Part shown: positions 11,901 through 21,888 of the stretch, piece after piece
Layout of the letters: the number at the start of each line of letters is the position of its first letter
Position numbering within the stretch: the first letter of the stretch is position 1
Source: Eucalyptus grandis
Lineage: Eukaryota; Streptophyta; Magnoliopsida; Myrtales; Myrtaceae
DNA: 64,000 nt
Reading direction: 5' to 3'
Assembly (NCBI RefSeq): GCF_016545825.1
Contig: NC_052614.1
Span: forward strand, 21,966,559 to 22,030,558
The notes under the pieces: model-generated
What the model saw: only the letters and a program-made list of their open reading frames with translations
What the model was told of the DNA's origin: nothing
Database searches by the model: none
Position numbers and translations under genes: made by a program

Positions 11901-12655
11901 ACCAATGGCACCCTTTCTGACCACTTACACAAGTGCGGCCACGAGTCCACATTATCCCGGAGGGCTCGTCTGCGCATTGCAGGGGAGACCGCAGGTGCGC
12001 TCTCGTACTTGCACTCCGATGCATCCACTCAGATTTTGCACGGAGACATAAAGAGCACAAACATATTGTTGGATGAAAACTACACCGCAAAGGTCGCTGA
12101 TTTTGGAGCATCCAGGCTAGTCCCCCTCAACGGCACACAGCTGAACACGCTGGTTCAAGGCACGCGTGGGTACTTGGACCCCGAGTACCTCCACTCGAGC
12201 CAGTTGACTGAGAAGAGCGATGTCTATAGCTTCGGGTCGTGTTGGCTGAGTTGCTGACTGGACTGAGGGCCTTCTCCTTTGAGCGGGCTGAGAAAGAGAT
12301 GAACTTGTCCTTGTATTTTGCTTCTGCGATAAAGAGCGAGAGGCTGTTTGAAATCATCGACCCAATGGTGCTGAACAATGGGAACCCAGAAGAGATTAAG
12401 GAAGTTGCGATGCTGGCAAACCAATGCCTGAGAGTGAAAGGCGAAGATCGGCCAACCATGAAGGAAGTGGCAATGGAATTGGACGGACTGATGAGGATGA
12501 TGGATAGGCATCCATGGTCGAATCGGAGCGGTGACCTTGAAGAAGCTGAACATTTGCTTGGTGAGAGATCAAACGAATGTTATGGCATCCTCAGAAGCAA
12601 TGCATCAAGAGATGTAAGTAACCAAATGTCCTTCGAAATTGAAAGTGGAAGATGA
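8943..12655 (+). pseudogene. Wall-associated receptor-like kinase, three exons, frameshifted
   Basis: Exons are 8943-9843, 10720-10881 and 11461-12655, with GT/AG borders and compatible phases (CAAG|gt ... ag|ATATC; CTAG|gt ... ag|GCGTG). Exon 1 encodes a signal peptide (LLLCSLVALFSVVTA), a cysteine-rich galacturonan-binding GUB_WAK region (about residues 38-90) and an EGF-like repeat. Exon 2 encodes a calcium-binding EGF repeat beginning DINECV. Exon 3 encodes a membrane helix (SFLLVLLAVSWLYW) and a Ser/Thr kinase with a GQGGQGTVYRG loop, lysine in VVAIKK, HGDIKSTN loop, DFGASR and GTRGYLDPEY. WAKs bind cell-wall pectin and signal from the plasma membrane. The frame breaks at GGG 12234-12236: YSFG is followed by a stop about ten codons on, while the remaining kinase (LAELLTGLRAF onward) continues in the next frame. 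One missing G would explain it. Spliced length (2258 bp) is one short of 753 codons. It is either a recent pseudogene or an assembly error; everything else looks intact. Confidence 0.9.
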
Positions 12656-12832
12656 GACGTCATGGCAATGGTGGTCCTTGTACTATTATTCCTTTTTTTT
12701 TTGGGTGTGTATTTCCTCGTCTTTTTTTTGTCTGTTTAGTTGCTTGGTCTATGTGATTAACGTTCAGATGCAACGTCCAAATGGAGTGACTGGCCTTATT
12801 TGTGTAACATAACATTCGGACGATATTTGAAA

Positions 12833-12838
12833 AATAAA
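12833..12838 (+). terminator. Candidate poly(A) signal of the WAK gene
   Basis: AATAAA lies 178 bases after the WAK stop codon in an AT-rich context. Plant poly(A) signals are loose, so this is only a candidate. Confidence 0.35.
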
Positions 12839-12869
12839 AAAGGCCAAAAACATTCTTGAGCTTTTCTCT

Positions 12870-14990
12870 CATTCAGCGAGCTAGGAATTGGCCAACTTTT
12901 TATTGCCTCCATCTTTCCAAGATCTACTCTAACACCATCGTTGGAGACAACATAGCACCGGGCTCCTTGTGCAAAAGTGACACTTCTTCAGGTTGGCATA
13001 CAAACGTTGTTCCCGTAGCACTTGAAGAATTTGATACTCCAAAAGCTCCACTTGCGCCTTGCTATGCTATAAATTACGATGTCATCAAAGTATACACGAC
13101 AAACTAGCCAATGAAAGGTTTAAAACCATGATTCATAAGATGCATAAAAGTACTAAAAGTATTAGAAACGTCAAAAGGGCATCACCATGCGTTTAAGAAG
13201 ACCATTCTTAGTTTTGAAAGCTGTCATCCTTTAATCTCCTACTTCATCAGGATTTGACAATAGCTGCTCTGAAGATTGATCTTGGAAAAACACACAAGCT
13301 CTTTGAAGTTGATCAAGCAAATACCAAGGCAAGGAAAAATAAAAAATAAAAAACTTGATGGTTATGTTGTTCACCGATCTATTATCAATGCACACTTGCC
13401 AAGAACCATTTTTCTTTGGAACTGGAAGTGCCGGGACAGCAAAAGGACTCGAGCTTTCTTGTATTGCTCCCTTGGCCAAGAGTTTATCAACTTGCCTTTG
13501 AAGTTCTTTATGCTTCTCAGAGCTCAATCGATCGAACAGAAGCACCAAGCACAAAATCGATATGATGTTGAATCTCTCTCAAAGGAGGAAGGTTGGATGG
13601 AATTTCATTGGCATGACTTCACAGAAATCCTCAAGCCACGGCTGTTAAATGGTTGGGATCTCCTCTTTTGCTTATTTTCTTCCACTATAACAAAAGCGTA
13701 AGCCTCACAAGCATCCTCCGATGCTTAGGAAAACTTAGACTTGGAAAGAAGATTTGTTCCTTTCCCATGAGGAGGCTTGGGAACTCTCTCCGTCTTGCAA
13801 GGGCCCAATGTAATCTTGACGCGGTCTTTGACAAAGGGATAGGTGTTATACATCACACATAATCTCATCTTTATATCTTTTGCCAATAGAGAATGAAATC
13901 AAACGCCGGTTATTTACTTTTATCTCACTCCCTTTCTTGAGCCACAAATGCTTGTAAAGATGTGGATGATCCTCCGCCTTGAGATGCAACTTGTCTCCCA
14001 TAGTGGTCGACGCAACGTTCTCACAACATCCACTATCAAGTATGACATCACGTACTTTAAAATGAGAAGTGCAGTCTTGTATGGAGTATCTTTTTGCAAA
14101 GCCAATCATCATCCTCGAGATGAGCAGCATGCAAGCTCCTTTGAATGACAAGAGCTTCTCCTTGATCTCTGTAAACGATTTCTTCGCGGCTCCTTGAATT
14201 TTCTCGGAGCAAAGGGTTGTGCTGCGAAGTTGTGTTGAATCTTCTTGGAGCAAAGGGTTGTGTTGCGACTCTCCCTGTTGCTCACCTTGCACAAGAGAAA
14301 TGATCTTTCTATTAGGACACTCGAGGCGATGCGACCAAATCCATGACATTTCAAACAGTCTTGATTTATTGTTATCTTCATTTGGCTAATTGGTTTTAGA
14401 TGCTCCTCCTTTGTTCAACAGGTTCCTTCGATCCCGACAAAGGCTCCTGATTCAAACTCTCTTTTCTCCTTAAGTTGCTTTTGCACCTTCATTGATAATT
14501 TGAAGCCCTAATTAAAAGTCCAATAAGGTTGTAATCGGACAACATCGGCAATTTTCAAACGAAGACCCCTAAAATACCAGCTATAGTTTGCTCCTCTGCC
14601 TCCACCACATCGCATCGTAACATGAAATGCTCAAATTTGGTGGTTTCTTCTCCGGACAACTCCTCTTGCTTCGTATTGTGGAATTTATCGAAGGCATCTT
14701 GCTGATAAGTTTCTGGGAAATGCTTCTTTTTGAGCACCTTCATTTTATCCAATGTTACGATTCACCGCTTTCCTTCAGGAGTTCTTCGACAAGTTAGATT
14801 TTCCCACCAAATCGAAGCATGCATTTCATACATCTTGGACACAAGCTTCACCTTTCGATTCTCCGCAATATTCTTATGTCGAGCCAATCAACGAAGTCTT
14901 CCGAAGCAAAAAATTCCACAATATGAAGCTCACTAAGACAAGTCTTATGTGGACAACTCCAGTTGCTTCATTTATCTAAGTGAATCGAAT
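12870..14990 (-). mobile_element. Ty3/gypsy retrotransposon fragment (gag, protease, RT)
   Basis: Read on the minus strand, the order is gag (14752-14555, with 'FPETYQQDAFDKFHN' and 'LRCDVVEAEEQTIAG'), a zinc-knuckle trace (KCHGFGRIAS, about 14320), an aspartic protease with VILDSGCCENV near 14030, and reverse transcriptase. RT blocks include KLLAKGAIQESSSPFAVPAL (about 13450), PFIG followed by VYFDD (about 13070-13110) and LYANLKKCHFCT (about 12990). Frames shift several times and stops interrupt all domains, so the copy is dead. I see no LTRs, integrase or RNase H, so it is truncated on both sides. Confidence 0.85.
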
Positions 14991-15084
14991 GTCAGGAAAT
15001 GAAGAAAATATTTTATTGAGAAATGTTTTCTGTGAAACGAATGAAGCATTAAATAAAGTAAATTAAGGTGTATGACACACGTGT

Positions 15085-16510
15085 TGTAAGTCACATTTAC
15101 GCTAAGGTCCAATATGAGACACTATTTTGCTCCTAATTCGATTTGCCCGGTTTCTTCAAAATGACTTTTGGTAATAATGATTGCGTTTTTCTTTGTTAAC
15201 ACGAGGTAGCAAGATGGTGTTTTCCTCAAAATTGTGGAAGGAAAAATAAATTCCTTGGAATGACATTTCTCCATAAATACGTATCGACCACAATCCATAT
15301 TTTTAATTAGAAATCCTAGGCCAACAACCAAGATACAAAATTAAAAAAAACAAACCTATGTTTGACGTATCTTGTCTTAATGTAAAAGTATATAATGAAA
15401 TCTTATCTAAAAATCTTATTTTTCGTAGCATGACAATGGAAAATGTTTATTTTTTACCTCTTTGAAACTAGTTGATTAATCACTCTGAAGATACGCATTA
15501 TTCTTTTCCAGAATGCAACAGAAATTTCTTACCTAGGAGTATAAACCCCATCACCAATCACCAGCTCAAAGCAGTCTGCTCTTAATGATTTTTCTTCTTT
15601 GGCATTCTTCTACTTTAGAGTTGTGATCAGGGGTGAGCAAAAGGAACCTCTTGGACAAGACCAGATCGGCCGGTTTTTGGCAGTTCCTGGGGACACTAGT
15701 CCGGTTCTCAATTATATAAAATTGGAACCAATGAATTTGGTCCAATTCTAGTTTCAAGTGTGGAACCACCCACTCGGGCCGGACTGATTTTTTTAAATTT
15801 TGTATTTCCTTATAATATGTATAAAAAAAAAAACCCTAATCTATCTCAAATTTCAGACTTCACTCACGCACGCAAACACACATGAGTTGCATGACTCCCA
15901 TTTCACTCACGCATGTGAGTAAGTTGACAAGAACAAATCAAAACACAACATCAATTGCTCATTCTAACCAAATTTTGCCACTAATTGGAAAAAAAATTAT
16001 GTGAAACCTACAATGTTACACCTCATTCACTAATCGCAGAAACATCTTGGTTATCAAGAACATCTTCAATTTCATCTTGAACATTAATGACAAAAAAAAA
16101 AAAAAATCTGAACATGCCACTAGTTCCATGACCCACCCGGGAGCTGAACTAGATTAGTCGATCCGATTCCAGGGGCATTGGTTTGGTTCTTGATTTTAGA
16201 AACAAGGAATAGATCCTTTTGATCTAATTCTTAATTTCAAGATGGGAACCGAATCACCCGAGAACTAATCACTTCTATGTGATCTCTCATTGCATACACT
16301 TAGTACTTACTTGACTTTTCAAATCTTGGGAGAATAAGGACCGTGTCTCATTTGTACTCTCTATCAATGATGCACCCAAAGTTTGTGGGCAAAAAACTCC
16401 GAACGAGACATATCATCATACAAGAAAAATTGCCAAGGAAACGAACCGCCTTCACTTAGCCTTTTCCCGAAAATTATAAAAATTATATATGCTAGCAATT
16501 TCCAGTCAAA
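15085..16510 (+). repeat. Promoter-like module, copy 5 (pair of 3520-5090)
   Basis: It matches 3520-5090 in order, from 'gctaaggtccaatatgagac' through the nested hAT element to 'cccgaaaattataaaaatta'. It differs by scattered substitutions and small indels and has one unit instead of the 59-bp triple repeat. It lies downstream of the WAK gene, so the duplicated segment flanks that gene on both sides. Confidence 0.65.
15628..16275. mobile_element. Non-autonomous hAT-type element (copy b)
   Basis: The left end is 'CAGGGGTGAGCAAAAGGAAC' and the right end is the decayed 'AATCACTTCTA'. Flanks GTTGTGAT (15620-15627) and 'tatgtgat' just after the right end are near-duplicates. It is the sister of 4092-4723, present through segmental duplication rather than separate transposition. 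Confidence 0.6.
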
Positions 16511-16534
16511 TTTGATCAAAAAAATTAAATTGGT

Positions 16535-17266
16535 AAATAAGGTGTTGTTCAAGGAATTTATAGGGCATGTATAGGACATGAAATTCGAATTTCCTTTAAG
16601 AAGATCCAAATTAATTTTTGGAAAAGAGCCAAATTTGGAAAAGTCCTAATGGGGCTCTAAGAGTTCCTCAGTCATTTGCTTTGAAACAATTAAGAGACAC
16701 GAAAGTTTAGTCAAGCATCATGTATGTAAAGCACCTAAAAGCGCAAACCCGATTGATAATTTGAGTGATTAAAGGATCCATTATTTTTCGGGTCATGGGA
16801 ACACCACAAAGTCAAAGAATATGAGAAGGAAAATGCGAGGAATTTGGTGTCCAGATTTAGGCTTTAGGCTAATAAGGTGTTGTTCAAGGAATGTATAGGG
16901 CATGGAATTCGAATTTCCTTTAAGAATGGCCTTTATTTTGTTGGTAAAGATATTGATAAATTGACTTAGGAGAGAGATTGGATCTTGACTAATAGGAGAA
17001 GTAATGAAACCTAAGAAAGCTTTGCCTAACCCAATGGCTTTCCAAAACTCCTTAGTTGTGGGGGTTACTTCATATCGATTAAACATGAAGGTGGAGGCCA
17101 TGGGATTACGAAAATGAGCCAATGCCTTCACCATCGCAATATGAGGTTCGACCTTTAGCAAGGTCGGGAGGAAACCTATACGCTTTTCCTATCTTGGTTC
17201 GAGATTCTCCCATATAGTCTTGAGATTGCTCAACACAGGGATGATGTCCAATTCAGGCTTACCCAT
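16535..17266 (-). mobile_element. Retroelement ORF1 remnant (DUF7745-like) beside an LTR
   Basis: On the minus strand an ATG at 17266 opens MGKPELDIIPVLSNLKTIW, meets a stop (EPR*EKR), then continues as KVEPHIAMVKALAHF, NRYEVTPTTKEFWKAIG and SQDPISLLSQFINIFTNKI. This resembles the ORF1 domain of long-LTR Ty3/gypsy (Tat/Ogre-type) elements that I associate with DUF7745; the name needs a profile search. A second, shorter copy of part of the frame (ILKGNSNFMSYT, about 16535-16610) follows. It lies 277 bp beyond the LTR end at 17544, the place expected for ORF1 of an element read on the minus strand. Gag and pol are absent. Confidence 0.65.
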
Positions 17267-17543
17267 CTAAACCTAAACCTAAAAGGGCATTCATGATTAA
17301 AACACATCGTCTTTGAAATATAAAGCGTGTGATTAAAGTACAGAAAAATAGATAATATAACAATGATAAGAAAGGAACAATGTCTTATTCACTAGACACA
17401 TGGCAATCACAAATCACATGTCGCATGAACTGTGAGGTTTGCCTAAAGTGAGGGTACTAAAGGTTCAAGGGATGAATAAAAATAGTTTATCCACTACTAC
17501 TATCATCAATCAGTGCTATTTTTATTGGTTGGGATGAGCGAGT

Positions 17544-20360
17544 TGTCTCGACCAAAGTTTTTGGGTGTACCACCTAAAATTAGGCTAATGGATTATTAAG
17601 CCTGAACTTAACTCAGGCTCTCCCAAGCGCATATCAATTCGCGACTTAGGTTCAAATTTCTTAACATGCGAATAGATTTTATATATGAGTCACCACTAAT
17701 CAGTTTATGGTAAGTCGATTAGACACCTAAGTAAGATAATTGGAGGATTATTTTACTCCTACGAACTAGAGACTTTGGGTACGAGGATTTGAATACACTA
17801 GATTTCTCTAATGCCATTTCGGTACCATTTTTTTTTATTTTCAAAAATGTTTTTAATACAACTTGGATTGATTTTAAAATTTTTTTCCTAACATGTGAAA
17901 TGATCATGCAGGTACGCAAACCACCAATTTAACACCAATAAAGCAATGAATAAATTGCGGGACTTACCTTGTAACAACGAAAACATCTATAATATTAGAT
18001 CAGAATTCACATCAACGGTTTTAGATATGATTTCTAATTAACACGCAATTTCTTTTTGTTTTCAATTAATTAATGAGAATCATGCTTTATGTATGTATGC
18101 TACTAATCTAACATAAATTGATATGACATGGCAATATGACCCAAACTATATGATGCAAATGCGATATTTTTGTGTTTTCTTAATAAGCATACAATCTGTC
18201 CTAGAGAATAAAATTAATTTATTCTAAGACATTTTTGGTTTTTTTTTCTCCTTTTCGAAATTAAAGAAATGCAATAATTAAGTGTGCGATCTAAATTAAC
18301 TTAATGACCTAAAATGACGGGCAATTTCTAATTAAATGAACCTAGCAATAATCACTAAATGATGTGCATTTCATGAACCTAATTCTATATGACATGCATA
18401 TGACATGTTTTATTTTTTATTAAAAAAGAATGCAATCTATCTACAAAAAATCAACATAAACTTAAAATGAAACATGCAATTTTATTCAAAGGAATATTAT
18501 CTAATCTAGATGCTATCTAAACATGCATTAAAAAACCTAACTATGCAATCCATTCTAACTTACATGATATGCAAATGCAATTTTTTGTATTTTTGGGATA
18601 AATAAAGTAATTAAAAAATAAGCACCAAATCATTCACAGTCATCAAATATATTATCCATCGTTCAAATCTAAAAATGATATCTAATCAACTTGATTATTT
18701 CGCTAATAAAATCGATAAATTGATCTTAAACCTTAAATATCAAGATATCAATTTTATTCCCGCGTGATTAATTTTCCATCTAAAGCCTCATAGATGGAAT
18801 AAAAAATCCATGTGCGGTTGCGAATTAGGCAATCAATTTTAATTAGGAGAATGTCTATCACTTATAAATATGCATTTTAGATACTAATAGACATATATTA
18901 GGCAACAAAATATCCAAATCAAATTTAGATAAGATAATTACTTAATTTCGCAAGAAATATTGCCAAACTTGAACTCAATGGGATCGACTCAAGGATGGTG
19001 AGCGAGATTCGGAGCAATGGTGCTTCTCGGTGAAGGATTGCCGCGATGGGGTGTTCGTACAAGCAAGCGGCAATGGATGTTCACCGACAATGGACTCATG
19101 CGTGAGGAATTATTTTACTTCACAGCAAGACCAAAGAAACCTGCAGGTGATTCAAATTAGACCCGCGAATTCTATTGAAAAGTTGACTACCCTCTTTTAC
19201 TAGGAAAATCTTTGCCCATGATTTCTCTCTTCTGTCTTCATGTGTGGTCTTTGTGAATGGGTGCAGTAGAGAAGTGAAAGCACGCGGCTCTCTCTCTCTC
19301 TACGGGTTTATCCCGTGGACGTCTCTGTTGGGTACCCCGAGAAGACCTGCAGAAGAAAAGAACAAATGTAGCGGCTGTAATTTGTGGACTCTAGATTGAA
19401 GAACGCTGTAGGAATGCCTAAGGGACTGCTAGGCTTTCACGGCAGGAGATTACGAGTTACACATAACGTCAAGCAACGAGGGCGTCGCGGCAGGGAGCAA
19501 CAGGTTCACATCGTCGGAACTACCCACGTCATGGTGGTGAAGATTAGGACAGTGGCTCGTCATCTCAGTCCAGTGCGGGGTGCGGCGTTGCAGCTCGAAC
19601 GAGGAAAGCGTAGTGGCAAGCGGGACAGCGGTGGGATGGCGACGAAACACCCGGTGTGGCAGAGCAGCGGGGACAGCAGATTGGGTTGACGTTTGAAGGT
19701 CTGAATGCTTGCTGGAGAAGCTGAGGACTGCAATAGGACGACAGCAGAACACCTGGCGTGGTAGATCAACGAAAATAGCGGGCAATTGATGTTAGGCGTC
19801 CTTCAACGAACTCGATAGCATCACCGAGAAAGAGCAGTGGGCGTGCATGGAGATCCCTGACGTCGAAGGAGTCCCATGGCTCTCACGATCCGCCCCCTTT
19901 CCTCTTGATTTCTCACGCGTGTTTTCTTGGCCGTATGTTCAATGTGTGCCCCCTTAAACCCTAGCGAATTAACCTATTTATAGGCCACGAATTAGGATTT
20001 TTTTAATTTTTCAAAACTATATCCACAAAGATTTTTTTTCAAAATGCAATATTTGTTTTTCCAAACATAATATTTATTTTTGAATTGAAATCTCACAAAG
20101 TTAAATTCGTAAAATCTCACCGATGATACGAGCTTAAGCCGATTTGCTCTCTTCGTGGCCTTAGCCCGACTCATCAATTTAAAGTTCAGAACCACTAATT
20201 CAAACCCATTTGTCGCCAGTCCAATAAATAAATGCAAAGAATGCAAAATAAATGCACCTAAATTTTTATGCAATTAATTTTTTTTTCAGGGATAAAATTA
20301 ACCCCTAATTTTTTAATGCAATAAATGACTAAACAAGTCGCCAAAATTTAGGTGTCAACA
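17544..20360 (-). mobile_element. Long LTR, copy 1 (5' LTR side, minus orientation)
   Basis: Its ends are TGTCTCGACC and GGTGTCAACA, the TG...CA type. The sequence parallels the LTRs at 32792-35985 and 51811-55135, for example 'ggctaatggattattaagcc', 'caattcgcgacttaggttca' and 'ctcctacgaactagagactt'. A TATA box fits minus-strand transcription. The region downstream of it (about 19930-19000) is GC-richer with open frames but no known protein. The retroelement ORF1 remnant lies immediately beyond the LTR's 3' end, so this is one LTR plus partial internal region, not a solo LTR. No clean target duplication is visible. Confidence 0.75.
19975..19982 (-). promoter_or_regulatory. LTR TATA box, copy 1
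   Basis: TATAAATA on the minus strand lies about 380 bp from the LTR 5' end at 20360. A TATA word at the corresponding place in copies 2 and 3 supports it and sets the transcription direction of the family. Confidence 0.6.
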
Positions 20361-21888
20361 CAGGTGTATGTAAGTAATGGATTACCATGAGTATTCACTC
20401 ATGGGTTCCACCCATAAACCCTCCTAAAGTCCTAAATGGGATGATAGGGATTTAGACCGCGGTTGTGTGTGGTGTTGTGCTAAAACTCGTAAACATACGT
20501 TTAAATTTTAATCATCCAGCACTTCAATATAACCCAACATACACGCATACATCCTTTCACCACCTGCAAGACAAATGGTTTACACTTACTCCACCCTTTG
20601 TAACTCCCACATACAAGATCATTTAACACGTGGTTAGCGACTTACCTCATTTTCCATGCGACTTTAACACAAAAGCGATCCTACATAAGACACATTAGTT
20701 AGACACAACAATCATTTTTAAACGGTTTCAAGTCTTCTTAATCTAGTAACCGGTCTCCAGTGGAGTTGCCAAGCCTATCGCGACCCGATCTCACCGTCAA
20801 TCCTCCCACAAGGAGAGAAAGGGGAAATGTCGAGTTTAGGGATACTTGACCACGAAAGTTCCTTCACGATTCTCAATCACATGAATGTCATTACCTCACC
20901 CCCTGAACGAACCTTGTATGAGTTCACTTAATCGTCATCGTGAGTTCTCCCAAGCTCGTATCCTGCATGATAACGGAGTGTCGCAATCCTACCTTGACAT
21001 CATGGTATGTCCTAACCGACGATTTTAAGGTCGAAAGGAATCTAGATGTAAAGGTGAGTTTAAGGCTATTTTTAACAACTATGATAGCCCTCTCAAGATG
21101 TTCCTCCACCAAAGATGGCATCACTTTATCTTTATCGGCTTCACCATCTCAAGTATGCTAAATCATAATTGTGAACCTTTTCTTATGGTTTATACCTCTC
21201 ACGACGAATTGATTTATATGGTCTAATTGTATAAGACAACCCAGAAATAAGTTGGGAGTCATCACTAGCCTCATTTTTGGGAGTCGGACTTCCCAATCGA
21301 GGGTCGGGAGTGTTCCTTCGATTCTTTTGCAACCAGATATCTAGGTTCGGAGACTTAGGTTACGCTAATATTTTTATTAGCACCCTTTCGGTACCGAGTT
21401 GTGACATCCTTATTTTCCAATTCCGTTTTCAATAGAATGAGTCGGGCATTTCATCTATGCGCATATAGTTCTTTTCTTTGAGTTGGCCACTCACGAGGAA
21501 ACTAGTCTATCAGGTAAATTCGTTAAGGAATTTTAACACATCAGACTTGAGAATTCAACTAAGCAACGACTTCTCGACCGAGTTAATCTGTAAAAGCCAT
21601 TACGGCACAGTTAAAAATCAATTAGAGACCGGAGATAAGTAAATTTAACAAGGGCATGTGATCAAGTGTGGGTGATGCCACTAGATCGCACAACACTTGT
21701 CGATCGACACTGGACTGAGAGTCGCCAATGTGTCGAAGATGTACTTTGTAGCTTGAAAATGATCAACCACGGGTCAAATGCTTGAAAAATTCCTAAAAGC
21801 TACCCGGTAGATTAGGACACACTAGGATCACACCAGAATGAAATTAATCATGAATTCGAAACCAAAGTCCTGTCATGTCACAAATCAT
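20361..21888. other. Probable retroelement-derived DNA, no gene recognised
   Basis: Phrases such as 'ggtctccagtggagttgcca' and 'ttattagcaccctttcggta' resemble the long-LTR family's wording ('gagtcgccactaatc', 'gccctttcggtacc'). It may be a related but diverged element. No conserved domain is visible. Confidence 0.35.

Noticed and set aside
13276..13701. A 141-codon plus-strand frame as a gene
   Set aside because: It is the antisense of the Ty3/gypsy reverse transcriptase read on the minus strand.
17535..20365. Copy 1 LTR as a solo LTR with target duplication
   Set aside because: The flanks 'cgagt' and 'caggt' do not match well, and an ORF1 remnant of the same element type lies directly beyond the LTR end.
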